DNA of 64,000 nt from CAVZTX01 sp963778375 (GTDB lineage: Bacteria; Chloroflexota; Ktedonobacteria; Ktedonobacterales; Ktedonobacteraceae), in assembly GCA_963778375.1 (NCBI GenBank), contig CAVZTX010000038.1, forward strand, positions 186,001 through 250,000. The letters run 5' to 3'. Shown here piece after piece: positions 25,138 through 34,498 of the stretch (position 1 is the stretch's first letter; each line of letters begins with the position of its first letter). The notes below the pieces were generated by a model. That model worked only from the letters and a program-made list of their open reading frames with translations, ran no database searches and had not been told where the DNA came from. Made by a program: the position numbers and the translations under genes.

Positions 25138-26968
25138 GGCTACTGAGAATGAGGCAGCGATTGGTGGTGATAGGGTTGACTCAGGATGACGGGGCTACTA
25201 GGGGCGAAGTTCCTAGTGGGAATGAGGCAGCGTTATTGATGGCGCAGGCTAATCGCTTGATGGCGGATGTGTGCCGGATGCAGGGGAAGTATGAGTTGGC
25301 GGTGACTCATCTCCAGTCTGCACGTAGCGCGCTTGATGCGACTGGGGACAGTATAGGTATCGGGGCTGATGTTATCGAACGCTGCGCATCAATACGATCA
25401 GACCATCTCAAAGTCTGGCCACTGGTTTCCGGGAGGAAGTTTCTTTGATAGTACGGGGGTGTTGAATCGAGAGCGGGTGAGAGTTAGCGAGCGCATTCTT
25501 TTCTTACAGGCGCAAGCTACACTTGATATTCTGCTCAATCATGGAGAAGAGGCAGAGAAGGCGCTGTGGGATTCCTACTGGCTGGCGACTGAAATTGGTG
25601 ACCGAGGGAAGCCAGGCATTTGCATTGCACCTGGTGGGCTGGCTGCGAAGTTGGGGAGAACAGATTTATGAGGCGATTCGCTTGCAGGAGCAGGCGCATG
25701 AGTTGTATGTGGCGATTGGTGATCCGTTCCGTGCTACGCTGGGGGATCAGGGTCTGGGTATTATCTATCAATCTCTGGGGGAAATGGAACGAGCGCGCCT
25801 GCACAATTTACGGGGTTTAGAACGGGCGCGTCGTTATGGGGTGCGATTTAGCCTAGGCTGGCTGTATTGGAACTCGGGGGTTCTGGCGCTGGCGCTTGGT
25901 GAGTGGACGAATAGCGAGTCACATTTGCAACAGGCTATGCAAGAGGCTGAGGCTACCAATAATGCGAGACTGAGGCCAATGGTGATGCAGGCTCAGGCCG
26001 AATTAGAGTCCCGCAAGGGTAACTGGCGAGAGGCGGAGCAGCTTTTCCGGGCGAGCGTGGATGCAGCCGCGAATACTGAATGGTTTCCAGGTACGCTGGC
26101 ACTGTATGGTCATTTCCTGGCAGTTACGGGACGGAGGGCTGGGGCACGCGTACAACTTGACCGCGCGGCAGCCCTCCCGGAGACGCCGGGCTATGGTGGT
26201 CAATTCTATATTCCATTCCTGGCTGAAGGTTATCTGCATTTAGGTGAGAACGAGCGTGCGACTACTTATATTGAGCGGATTCGTTCTTTGCGCGGTTTTA
26301 TGTACTATGGCATCTCGGTTGATCGCATATTGGGGGTGGTCGCGACACTGGCGGGTGAGTGGGAGACGGCGGAGCAGGCTTTTGAGGATGGGTTGGCGCT
26401 GTGCCGCCGCAGTGGGAATGTGCCTGAGGAGGCGGCTATTCTTTACGAGCAGGCGCGTGCGGCATTGATGCAAGGCGGTGTAGAGACGAACGGAGAGCGC
26501 GTGCATGAGCTGTGCGAGAGGGCGCGGGAATTGTTTCTGGAGTACGGTATGCAGCGATCTGCTGATATGGTGGATACGTTGCAGGAGGGTGTGAGACAGT
26601 TGGAATCCGGCACCAGCAGGGCAATCGCCCCTACTATAGACGAAGGTACGGATGCGGAATCGGCTTCGCGGTTTGTTCGCGAGCAGATTGCACATTCGAG
26701 AGTACCGGCTTGAGCTTCATCTTACGAGGCGCGAGCTTGAGGTGCTGCGGTTGGTTGCGGAGGGGCATACGGATCGCGAGGTGGCTGAGACGCTGGTGAT
26801 TAGCCATCGCACGGTTAATCGACATTTGAGCAATATTTTTGTGAAGCTGGATGTGCCGGGGAGGGCGGCGGCGGTGGCTTATGCGATTAGGCAGGGGTTG
26901 GTGGGGTAGATTAGATCCTTCTCTCGGGAAGGACACGAAGGCAGGGCCGCTACAGGTATGGCACTATT

Positions 26969-27980
26969 TTAAATAATCCCTTCCATTTCGTCTTTGGGGT
27001 CGCGCAGCATTAGTTCGGGAACGGCTTTGTGGGGGTCGAGGCCTTCAAAGAGGACGAGGCTGAGTTGGTAGGTGATAGGCATTTCGACGCTGTAGCGGGC
27101 GGCTAATTGCAGGGCGGCTTTTGTGGTGAAGACGCCTTCTGCGACGGTGTGGGTTGAAGCGAGTATTTGTTCTAGTTTTTCGCCAGCGGCGAGACGGCGA
27201 CCAAGTTGCTGGTTGCGGCTCAAGGGACTGGCACAGGTGGCGATCAGGTCGCCGATGCCCGCGAGACCGGCAAAGGTGAGTGGATGAGCACCTGCGGCTA
27301 TGCCGAGGCGGGCAAGCTCTGCCAGGCCACGCGTGATGAAGGCAGCTTTCGCGTTCTCGCCATATCCAAGGCCGGTGTTGATGCCTGTACCAATGGCAAT
27401 GATGTTCTTGAGTGCGCCTCCCATCTCGACACCTACAACATCGTCCGATGTGTAGACGCGAAAGTGTGAGGTGCTCAGTAGTGTACGCACACGCACGGCT
27501 ACCTCTTGTTCGCTGGCTGCTACGACTGCGGCGGTGGGCAAGCCTCCTGCTACCTCCTGCGCGATATTGGGTCCACTGAGCGCCACGATGCGACTGCCCG
27601 CGGTAGGAAGTTCTTCGGCGATAATTTCGGTCATGCGTTTGAGGCTTTTTATCTCTATACCTTTGCTGGCGCTGACAAGCAAGGTCTCTTTTCCAAGATA
27701 AGGAGCTAAGCAGGCGAAGGTTTTCACGCATGCGCTGCGATGGGGTGACGAGCAAAAGCATGTCTTTTCCCTGGACGGCTTCTATGATATCGGAGGTAAC
27801 ATGTAGCGCTGCGGGGAAAGGAAATCCTGACAGGAAGAGGCTGTTCTCTCGCTGCTGTTGCATCTCGTTGGCACGCTCAGGTCTATGTTCCCATAAGGTG
27901 GTGGTGATGCCTTCGTTCGACAATAAGATGGCGAGGGCGGTACCCCAGGCACCGCTGCCGATGACGCCTATTGATACCAT
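26969..27980 (-). pseudogene. gpsA: Glycerol-3-phosphate dehydrogenase (NAD(P)+), one frameshift
   Basis: GpsA reduces dihydroxyacetone phosphate to sn-glycerol-3-phosphate, the precursor of phospholipids. From ATG 27980 (GGAAGGGA upstream) the N-terminal Rossmann fold shows IGVIGSGAWGTALA, and then MLLLVTPSQRMRENLRLL. At 27701-27712 one extra base shifts the frame. The other frame continues APYLGKETLLVSASKGIE with the catalytic Lys region, then GGALKNIIAIGTGI, GAHPLTFAGLAGIGDL and PITYQL. The joined length of about 337 matches the family. Because GpsA is normally needed, a sequence error or a second copy elsewhere is more likely than true loss. Confidence 0.9.
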
Positions 27981-27998
27981 AATGTTTCCCTTCCATTT

Positions 27999-28062
27999 GG
28001 CCGATGAATCGGCGATGGGCACTCATTGCCTGTTCCCCAGACAGGACTGCTCGGCCTCTACG
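27999..28062. repeat. Diverged CCCCTACG-family repeat upstream of gpsA
   Basis: GGCCGATGAATCGGCGATGG then GCACTCATTGCC ... TCGGCCTCTACG. It fills the gap between gpsA and the next gene on the minus strand and reaches that gene's last codons. Confidence 0.6.
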
Positions 28063-28708
28063 TCTCGGTGTGTTCTTTAGGATTGGAGTATGGTTTCACG
28101 CGCTCAGGGAAATTTTTCTCACCTGCTGGCTCAGATATGGAGTTGAATAGACGATCGGTTGGCACAGGTATCGACTCGTTCACATCATATAAGGGATTGA
28201 GCCAGGACAATAATCCGAAACGATTAGCGCCGAGCAACTCCCAGGCGCGTATCAGGCCAAGACCATAGACGGTGATTAGCAGCACTGCCAGCACATAGGC
28301 ATTGCCTGTAGCAGAAGGATTCATGACCAGGTGCAAAGCATAATACAATTCATAGCCATAGATAAAAAAGCTGACGAGGATCAGAAATACTCTACGTAGA
28401 AAATTCTGCCAGTTCCTTGGATGCCTGAGAAGACGCACTCCCAATCCCAAGCTATTCAAGATCGCAGTGAAGCTCATTATTAGAGCAAGCCAACCCAGGC
28501 TTCCAGGAATCAATGCGCCTAGAGAGACAAAGAACGCATTGACCAGGGCTGTAAAGGTGCTAGCCGCTACGGCTTGCCGCTCCATTGGGGCACGATATGT
28601 CGCAATCTGCTCCGGCGCAATGGAGACCGCTACGAAGAGCAGACCTAATAGAGCGCCACCAGCGCTGGCACTCGCAATGAAGAAGTTAGCTAAATCTGGA
28701 GGAACCAT
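28058..28708 (-). CDS. Membrane protein of unknown function
   Basis: 216 residues from ATG 28708 (GAGGAGAGG upstream); the longer frame from 28774 would overlap hpt. About five membrane segments are visible, the first Gly/Ala-rich (FFIASASAGGALLGLLFVAVSI). The C terminus is hydrophilic and its last codons run into a repeat element. I recognise no family. It follows hpt by 52 bp and precedes gpsA on the same strand. Confidence 0.65.
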   Translation of the reverse strand: MVPPDLANFFIASASAGGALLGLLFVAVSIAPEQIATYRAPMERQAVAASTFTALVNAFFVSLGALIPGSLGWLALIMSFTAILNSLGLGVRLLRHPRNWQNFLRRVFLILVSFFIYGYELYYALHLVMNPSATGNAYVLAVLLITVYGLGLIRAWELLGANRFGLLSWLNPLYDVNESIPVPTDRLFNSISEPAGEKNFPERVKPYSNPKEHTET

Positions 28709-28760
28709 GATTCGTAAACCTCTCCTCAAGTAATTCTTGATTTTGCATACTCCGTTGGGT

Positions 28761-29357
28761 TTATGATACTGCATCCCGCTCTAACGGGCTTTTGTGCTGG
28801 GTCTCTGGTTTCTCTGCTTCGTCCTGGTAGACGGAGGGCTTCAGTATGCCGATGTAGGGCAGGTTACGGTAACGCTGTGAGTAGTCAAGCCCATAGCCGA
28901 CGACAAATTGATCAGGAATCTGAAAGCCTGTGTAGTCTAGCTTGACGGCCTTGACACGTTCTCGTCCCTTGTCTAAAAGCGTACAAATGCGCAGGCTGAG
29001 CGGTTTGCGCTGTCTGAGCACCTCTGTTTGATAGTGCAAGGTAAGGCCACTGTCGACGATATCTTCGACGATCAGTACGTGTTTTTGCTCGATAGGACCT
29101 TCCAGATCTTTGAGTATACGTACTACGCCGCTTGATTGCCTGCTGTTGCCATAGCTAGAGATGGCCATGTAGTCGATTTCTAAGGGCAGGTCGATGGCCC
29201 GGGCCAGGTCGCCAATAAAGGGGACTGCACCCTTTAATGTGCCAAGTAGCAGTAAATTTTTACTCTGATAGTCATGTGTGATCTGTTGGCCGAGTTCACT
29301 AACTTTGGCTTGAATTTCTTCCTGGGTTAAGAGTATTTCGGCTATGTCGTCGTGCAT
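28761..29357 (-). CDS. hpt: Hypoxanthine phosphoribosyltransferase
   Basis: About 198 residues. It salvages hypoxanthine (and guanine) with PRPP to IMP/GMP. The PRPP loop VLIVEDIVDSGLTL (about residues 96-109) is diagnostic. Upstream, LLLGTLKGAVPFIGDLARAI is the substrate-binding loop, and ISSYGN is the flexible loop. ATG 29357 and GTG 29363 are both near GAGGTG, so the start is uncertain by two codons. tilS lies 25 bp upstream; the tilS-hpt pair is conserved in many bacteria. The C-terminal tail of about 20 residues is a poorly conserved extension. Confidence 0.93.
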   Translation of the reverse strand: MHDDIAEILLTQEEIQAKVSELGQQITHDYQSKNLLLLGTLKGAVPFIGDLARAIDLPLEIDYMAISSYGNSRQSSGVVRILKDLEGPIEQKHVLIVEDIVDSGLTLHYQTEVLRQRKPLSLRICTLLDKGRERVKAVKLDYTGFQIPDQFVVGYGLDYSQRYRNLPYIGILKPSVYQDEAEKPETQHKSPLERDAVS

Positions 29358-29382
29358 GTTCACCTCGCTGGAAAAATGATCC

Positions 29383-30840
29383 CTATCTTGCCTCTACTGA
29401 AAGGCGTACAATGTGTTGCGTTCTGGCGGTAAGTCGTATCCGGTCGTCGAGGCATATGCCTGCCAACCAGACACAGTGAGATGTAGAAAAAAATAGCGGA
29501 ATGGATGCGCGTTCAGTACGAGGGATGTGGTTATCGACCAACACATCCTGCACTTTTTTTTCGTGCGTCATACCTAGTGGCTGAATACGATCACCGGGAC
29601 GCCGAGTGCGCACCCATATACAAGAGCCTACTACATCACGATCAAGATATACGGTATGACGAGTGGATGGAAGCAATCGCCACACTTCCGGCCAGTCCTC
29701 ACGGTGTAACGCTTGTTTTACCGATTCTGCCAGTTCATCTGGCAAGTCTTCTGCTATTGCTTTCCAGGAACTTCCAGGAACTTCAGCTTGCCCAGGAATA
29801 GGAAGCATTACCTCTTTGCTCTCCTGATCGGCGGTTGAAACGATAGTATATTCATGAAGACGTTCAAAGACGACTTCATTCAAACGGCTTGTGACTCGCA
29901 GGTGTTGAGGAAGATGCAATGTGCGTTCCTTCCTACTATGCTGCTGCTCAAGCAACTCTTCGATTAACGGATAATGGCGAAGTTCAAGTGGCGATTGCCC
30001 ATTATATAATCTGGCTGTTACACGCCTCAGCATATGTCTTTGTAAACTTAACGGAAGTGCCAAGAACCCTTGAAGGTTCAGCCGGATAGCATTAGTTTGC
30101 TCCGCCATAATGACGGTAGGCCAGCAGGCATCGATCTGTGCCTCTATCCATTCAAGGTCAACGCGCATTCCTTCCGCGTTGCGTAAAAGCGTGCTCCGTA
30201 TACCTGGATTCAACGATGTTAAAAGCGGTACTAGTTCATGACGAATGCGATTGCGCAGGAAACGAGGGTCGGTGTTGCTGGCATCTTCTAAGGGCACGAT
30301 GGAATGCTGTTGGCAATATGCTAGTGTTTCGGCGTGGCTTACCTCTAATAGGGGACGAATGATGTCTTGCTGGTGGGGCAACATGCCCACCATTCCGAGA
30401 AGGCCCCCGCCACGTAAGATATGCAGTAGTAGCGTCTCGACTGCGTCGTCGGCATGGTGCGCTACTGCAATGGGTTGTCCATGTGCTACTTCGCGCAGGA
30501 AGCGATAGCGTGCCGTGCGTGCGGCATCTTCTAAGGAGCGTCGCTCTTCACGAGCAAGTGTCGGCACATCGATTTCTCCAAGCGTGAGGGGTAATCCCCA
30601 CGATGCGACGATTGCTGCAACAGCGGCGGCATCTTGTGTGCCAGCCTCGCCGCGCAGTTTGTGATTGAGATGGGCTACGTGTAATGCGATGTCAGGATAG
30701 CGTTTGCCAGGTCCACAGAGCTGATGCAGCAGGTGTAACAGGCACAGTGAATCGGCCCCACCGGAGACGGCGACGATGATTTCACCTTGTGTGGGCAGGA
30801 GTTGATGCTCTTCGATGTACGCTCTGACTCTGTCTAGCAT
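29383..30840 (-). CDS. tilS: tRNA(Ile)-lysidine synthase
   Basis: 485 residues. TilS adds lysine to C34 of tRNA-Ile(CAU), changing its codon from AUG to AUA. The N-terminal PP-loop ATPase has VSGGADSLCLLHLL (residues about 25-38), then HLNHKLRGEAGTQDA, AHHADDAVETLLLHILRG and RFLRNRIRHELVPLL. The C-terminal TilS domain includes RTRRPGDRIQPLGM and KKVQDVLVDNHIPRTER. The length is typical. The ATG start is clear. A repeat lies in the gap to def on the other strand. Confidence 0.96.
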   Translation of the reverse strand: MLDRVRAYIEEHQLLPTQGEIIVAVSGGADSLCLLHLLHQLCGPGKRYPDIALHVAHLNHKLRGEAGTQDAAAVAAIVASWGLPLTLGEIDVPTLAREERRSLEDAARTARYRFLREVAHGQPIAVAHHADDAVETLLLHILRGGGLLGMVGMLPHQQDIIRPLLEVSHAETLAYCQQHSIVPLEDASNTDPRFLRNRIRHELVPLLTSLNPGIRSTLLRNAEGMRVDLEWIEAQIDACWPTVIMAEQTNAIRLNLQGFLALPLSLQRHMLRRVTARLYNGQSPLELRHYPLIEELLEQQHSRKERTLHLPQHLRVTSRLNEVVFERLHEYTIVSTADQESKEVMLPIPGQAEVPGSSWKAIAEDLPDELAESVKQALHREDWPEVWRLLPSTRHTVYLDRDVVGSCIWVRTRRPGDRIQPLGMTHEKKVQDVLVDNHIPRTERASIPLFFSTSHCVWLAGICLDDRIRLTARTQHIVRLSVEAR

Positions 30841-30896
30841 GTTTTAGCCTGATGTGATACGATATAGGCAATTATACACCAGATGAGGGTGAGCAA

Positions 30897-30920
30897 GGGC
30901 GCGATTGATCGCGCCCCTAC
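30897..30920. repeat. CCCCTACG-type repeat, intergenic copy
   Basis: GGGCGCGATTGATCGCGCCC then CTAC, a near-perfect palindrome between the divergent tilS and def genes. It is the cleanest short copy of the family in the window. Confidence 0.75.
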
Positions 30921-30978
30921 ATTTCATCCATCATAGCAAGAGTAACTGGCGAGTTGTATGGAGTGCAGGAAACTGTTT

Positions 30979-31491
30979 ATGGCAATTCATAAAATAATTA
31001 CATCTGAAAATCCTATTCTGCGTCAGAAGGGGAAGAAAATTCACCATTTCGATGCATCTCTTCCTAAATTGATCGATGATATGTTTGAGACGATGCATGC
31101 TGCGCGTGGCGTGGGATTGGCAGCTCCCCAGATTGCGCTCTCACTTCGCGTTTTGGTCGCAGAGTTTGAGGATAATAAGGTGGCGTTGGTCAATCCTGAG
31201 ATCGTGAAGGCTGAGGGAGAGGAGCTTGGGACGGAGGGATGCCTGAGTATCCCTGGCTATGTAGGCGATAACATCCGACGCGCAACGAAGGTGACTGTGA
31301 AGGCGCAGGATGCACGTGGGAAGGCGATAAAAGTGCGTGCCGAGGGCTGGTTTGCTCGCATCCTTCAGCATGAGATCGATCATCTCGACGGTATTCTTTT
31401 CCTGGATCGCTTGGACCGTCCGGAAGATTTGCGCGAGGTTCAAGAAGGAGAATTGGAAGAGCCTGAAGCTGAGGCCATAATAGGGGAGTAG
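30979..31491 (+). CDS. def: Peptide deformylase
   Basis: 170 residues from ATG 30979 (AGGAA at good spacing; a longer start at 30958 has none). It removes the N-formyl group from nascent proteins using Fe2+/Zn2+. All three motifs are present: GVGLAAPQI (motif 1), EGCLSIPG (motif 2, Cys ligand) and QHEIDHLDG (motif 3, two His ligands and the catalytic Glu). An acidic C-terminal tail of about 20 residues follows. It ends in a strong terminator shared with the convergent gene. Confidence 0.97.
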   Translation: MAIHKIITSENPILRQKGKKIHHFDASLPKLIDDMFETMHAARGVGLAAPQIALSLRVLVAEFEDNKVALVNPEIVKAEGEELGTEGCLSIPGYVGDNIRRATKVTVKAQDARGKAIKVRAEGWFARILQHEIDHLDGILFLDRLDRPEDLREVQEGELEEPEAEAIIGE

Positions 31492-31499
31492 AGGTATGT

Positions 31500-31530
31500 A
31501 AAAAACCAGGGATTGCCTCCCTGGTTTTTT
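31500..31530. terminator. Bidirectional terminator between def and a convergent gene
   Basis: AAAAAACCAGGGA (31500-31512) pairs with TCCCTGGTTTTTT (31518-31530) around a 5-base loop. The A-run and T-run make it functional on both strands. Confidence 0.93.
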
Positions 31531-31563
31531 GTGTGTTCTTTGCTTTGGTGGCATTCAGGATTG

Positions 31564-31923
31564 TTACTTTTGTTGTCGCCTTATCATGGGTAACGCCTGC
31601 TTACCAAGGGCGCGTTCGCACCCCTGACAGACATAAAACCCCTCTTCTTCGCGGTAGCGCAGGTCGCTCTTGAAGAAATGCAGATAGCAGATTCCACAAC
31701 GTGACATGTCGGACTGGCTTGATATTTGCCGGTCTTGCTCGAATAGCTCTCGTAGGGAGAGTATCATGCTTTCGAAGTCGAATGAACTGCCATGGCTGTG
31801 CCCAGACGTTACTGGTGCCATTGCCCCGGTGGCGTTGTTTGCGCGTATTTCGCGACGACTTACAAATGAACTACTGTTTCCCGATGCTCCATTGCCAGAA
31901 CCCGATGTATAGTTATTGCTCAA
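31564..31923 (-). CDS. Small zinc-ribbon-like protein
   Basis: 119 residues from a TTG start, chosen because AGGAGG lies 8 bases upstream. The first half is Ser/Gly/Asn-rich and probably disordered. The second half has CGIC and, 23 residues on, CQGC, a likely treble-clef or ribbon zinc site, ending in a basic tail. I recognise no named family. It is convergent with def and followed by the shared terminator. Confidence 0.7.
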   Translation of the reverse strand: MSNNYTSGSGNGASGNSSSFVSRREIRANNATGAMAPVTSGHSHGSSFDFESMILSLRELFEQDRQISSQSDMSRCGICYLHFFKSDLRYREEEGFYVCQGCERALGKQALPMIRRQQK

Positions 31924-32013
31924 GGCAAACGCCTCCTAAGTTTAACTGCCGATGAGGGCTTATACTTCCGTTATTATATCTTTGTAGGTTACATAACGCA
32001 AGTATCTAAGGTT

Positions 32014-33657
32014 TCACTTTGCATCAGAATGGCTTTTCTCAAAGTAATATGAGAAGTTACCAGGGTAGATCTGTACATAGCCGTCCTGACCAATTGCTAC
32101 AATTTTCGTCACAATTTTATCGAGGAAGTAACGGTCGTGTGAGACGGTTAAAATGGTGCCCTCAAATTCTTGGAGGGCGGCCTCCAGCACTTCGACGGAT
32201 GCGATGTCAAGATTGTTGGTAGGCTCATCTAATAATAAAAAGTTCGCGTCGGTTAGCATGAGTCGAGCTATTTGCAGGCGGCTCTTTTCTCCACCGCTCA
32301 ACTCACGAATGAACGTATGGATGTCCGCGTAGGAGAACAGCAGGCCGCGCAAGAAACTGATGGCTTGCGGTTCGTTCATTGGCTTGAGGCGACGTACGAA
32401 GTCGATGGGAGTGCTGTCGAAGGGTAGGGTTTCCTGTTCCTGAGCATAATATCCTACGATGACGCTGGCACCTATTCTGACCGAGCCAGTGTCGGCTTGA
32501 AGCATGTCCAGCATGGTTTTGAGCAATGTGGTTTTACCACTGCCGTTGGCTCCAACGATGCCGATACGTTCGCCGTAAAGTACGGTGAGATCGAAGGGCT
32601 GAAACAGGACACGTCCATCGATTGATTTGCTCAGGCCGCTGACTTCCAGGACTTTCTTGCCGCTGCGATCCGCGTCAAGGTTAACTTTGATTTTATCGCG
32701 AATTAAGATGGGCCGGTCTACAGCTTCCTGCCTGGCCCGCTCGACACGTTTTGCCATATCTTCGGCCCGGTTCGCAAATTTGTCGTTCAATTTCGCCCAG
32801 CCTTTAAGCTGGCGCATACTTGCTTCGAGGCGTTTGATTTCCCCTTGCTGGACGGCGTATAGTTCGTATTGCTTTAGAAGGCGGTGTTGGCGCTCTTCAA
32901 AGTAGTAGCTGTAGTTGCCGGCGTACTCGGAGATTTTGCCATCCTCAAGCTCGAAGATTTTCTTGACGGCGCGGTCAAGCAGTTGACGGTCATGGGAAAT
33001 GACGAGGACGGCTCCGGGATAGCTGCGGATGTATTGCTCCAGCCATGCTTTGGCTTCCACATCCAGGTGGTTATCTGGCTCGTCAAGCAGTAAGAGGTCA
33101 GGCATGCGAATGAGGATACGCGCCAGGTTGACGAGCTTCTTTTCACCTCCACTGAGCGTACCGACTTCCAGGTCATACCATTCAGGGCCGAAGCCAAGAC
33201 CTTGCAAAACGGTCTCGACGTTGTGTTCAAGAGTGTAGCCACCCAACGCTTCAAAGCGCTCCTGGGCTTTTCCGTATTCTTGGAGGACTGAAGCCATTCT
33301 GCTGGAGTCCGCGGCTATTGCTGGATCGGCCATCTGAGCTTCGAGCATGCTCAGCGTTTCTGGCAAGGTGGCAAGTTCTGCTGTGACCTCTGAAACTGTT
33401 TCGAAGACGGTTTTATAGCTTTGGTCTGGATTGACTTCTTGCGACAGGTAGCCAATCGTAAGGTTACGTTTGCGCGAGATGACGCCATTAGTAGGGCCTT
33501 CGAGACCAGCAAGCAATTTGAAGAGGGTGGATTTGCCACCTCCATTTTCTCCAACGAGGCCAATGCGCTCGCCTTCAAGAATCTCTAAATCGACTTCGCG
33601 AAAGATAGGGTTTCCTCCGAAGTCTTTGCTAACTTTTGAAAAGCTGGCTAATAACAT
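32014..33657 (-). CDS. ABC-F family ATPase
   Basis: 547 residues with two ABC ATPase domains and no membrane segments, the mark of the ribosome-associated ABC-F family (EttA, Uup, and antibiotic-protection members). Domain 1 has Walker A GENGGGKST, signature LSGGEKK and Walker B LLLLDEPDNHLD. Domain 2 has GANGSGKTT, LSGGEKSR and LLLDEPTNNLD. Between them is the charged linker that reaches into the ribosome (about residues 240-320). ATG 33657 is preferred over 33672 because GGA lies before it and family members start MLLASFSKV-like. The long 5' region could allow attenuation, but no leader peptide is identified. Confidence 0.93.
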   Translation of the reverse strand: MLLASFSKVSKDFGGNPIFREVDLEILEGERIGLVGENGGGKSTLFKLLAGLEGPTNGVISRKRNLTIGYLSQEVNPDQSYKTVFETVSEVTAELATLPETLSMLEAQMADPAIAADSSRMASVLQEYGKAQERFEALGGYTLEHNVETVLQGLGFGPEWYDLEVGTLSGGEKKLVNLARILIRMPDLLLLDEPDNHLDVEAKAWLEQYIRSYPGAVLVISHDRQLLDRAVKKIFELEDGKISEYAGNYSYYFEERQHRLLKQYELYAVQQGEIKRLEASMRQLKGWAKLNDKFANRAEDMAKRVERARQEAVDRPILIRDKIKVNLDADRSGKKVLEVSGLSKSIDGRVLFQPFDLTVLYGERIGIVGANGSGKTTLLKTMLDMLQADTGSVRIGASVIVGYYAQEQETLPFDSTPIDFVRRLKPMNEPQAISFLRGLLFSYADIHTFIRELSGGEKSRLQIARLMLTDANFLLLDEPTNNLDIASVEVLEAALQEFEGTILTVSHDRYFLDKIVTKIVAIGQDGYVQIYPGNFSYYFEKSHSDAK

Positions 33658-34290
33658 TGCTTTTCCATCCATTTCTACTCTGGAATATGAGTTGACAACA
33701 AAACAGACGAGAGGTGAATAGCCGGCGACATATGCAATGCAGAGGAGAGGATGGCTAGATGAAGATGTGGGAGGAGAAGCAGCCCATACAATGCAGAATA
33801 AACTTGCTACTTACCCATGAGTGAGTAGCAGCTAGAGCATTACACCGGCACCACTTTCCGCCGCATAAGCAAATGTGCCAGGCTTATGCGGCGAAACCAT
33901 GTGCGATGTGTTTATTCACGTGATCAGTTGCCAGGAGATAGTCTTTCTGGCTGAATTTTTCATTGTTCATGGTCGAATGATAACATTGTCTCATCGGTTA
34001 AGTCAAGGTCGGTACGAGATTAACGTCTACAATGGTTTTTGATGCTATGCTCCTGTCTTTTAAAATGTTTCATTTGCTACGAGATATCCTCAGCACACAT
34101 TTTCTCCTCGCGAATAAATGACATCTAAATGTTAAGTAGATGATATGTTAAACTCTCTATCATCCTTGCATAATTATCATGGCGGCTTCTTAGCCTCTCC
34201 ATGTATGGAGGAAAGGTTTGAAGTTGCATGATGAGCGGAAATGCTTTAGGTGTTCAGGATTAACAGATGGTTCCAAAAAGGGGGGAGACC
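33658..34290. other. Intergenic region of about 630 bp
   Basis: AT-rich region between the ABC-F gene (minus) and a 25-codon reading frame (plus). It contains the 12-bp inverted repeat at 33859-33893 and several A/T-rich promoter-like stretches. No long reading frame, tRNA or family repeat is visible. Confidence 0.5.
33859..33893. repeat. 12-bp inverted repeat in the ABC-F upstream region
   Basis: CGCCGCATAAGC (33859-33870) and GCTTATGCGGCG (33882-33893) form a stem around 11 bases. It lies about 200 bp upstream of the ABC-F start, with no T-run on either strand. Leader structure or operator. Confidence 0.55.
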
Positions 34291-34368
34291 ATGAACGCAA
34301 TTTTAAGAAGGTGTTGTCAGTATTATTCTTGCAGTGAGGAAGACACTGATCCAGAAGACAAAGACTGA
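34291..34368 (+). CDS. Possible 25-residue Cys-rich acidic peptide
   Basis: ATG 34291 follows the strong site GGGGGGAG at 5-6 bases. It encodes 25 residues, basic and Cys-rich first (RRCCQYYSC), then acidic (SEEDTDPEDKD), ending in TGA. A 14-bp hairpin begins 5 bp after the stop. A good ribosome site, short frame and hairpin suggest a small peptide gene or a leader peptide. No relative is known to me. Confidence 0.4.
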   Translation: MNAILRRCCQYYSCSEEDTDPEDKD

Positions 34369-34373
34369 CCTAG

Positions 34374-34410
34374 TCTCTAGGGCACGCTTATAGACGGCGT
34401 GCCCTAGAGA
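34374..34410. repeat. 14-bp stem hairpin after the small reading frame
   Basis: TCTCTAGGGCACGC (34374-34387) pairs with GCGTGCCCTAGAGA (34397-34410). It is followed by AAAATA rather than T, so it is terminator-like but not canonical. Confidence 0.65.
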
Positions 34411-34414
34411 AAAT

Positions 34415-34428
34415 AGGGTAATTACCCT
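34415..34428. promoter_or_regulatory. Perfect 14-bp palindrome AGGGTAATTACCCT
   Basis: It lies 70 bp upstream of the HemA-like gene, where an operator would be expected. It shares GGGTAAT with the TGGGTAATCTT boxes at 17-20 kb, but is palindromic, so the link is weak. Confidence 0.4.
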
Positions 34429-34498
34429 GATGTAAAGGAGGGAAAATTTGCGATAGTATACAATAGAATAGCAGAAGCACAGTGGAGGCGAAGAGTTG

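Larger units (their letters stand above)
23230..26909 (+). pseudogene. ATPase-LuxR regulator broken by indels and repeats
   Basis: Recognisable parts in order: STAND ATPase with Walker A GDIGVGKS (about 23402), Walker B LLGIDNLQW in another frame (about 23900), NPFFLEELVRML (24260), TPR-like repeats (24.8-26.5 kb), and a LuxR HTH (LTRRELEVLRLVAEG, NRHLSNIFVKLDV) at 26720-26905. The frame changes near 23890, 24237, 25020-25075, 25370, 25640 and 26700. Repeat elements lie at 23266-23294, 23592-23714, 24071-24098, 25090-25137 and 26616-26637. No continuous frame survives, so I call it a pseudogene. Some fragments, such as 25523-26713 (TPR) and the HTH end, could still be made. Confidence 0.85.

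Noticed and set aside
33658..34290. Riboswitch or tRNA in the ABC-F upstream region
   Set aside because: Only one 12-bp inverted repeat is visible; no cloverleaf or known riboswitch core can be drawn by eye.
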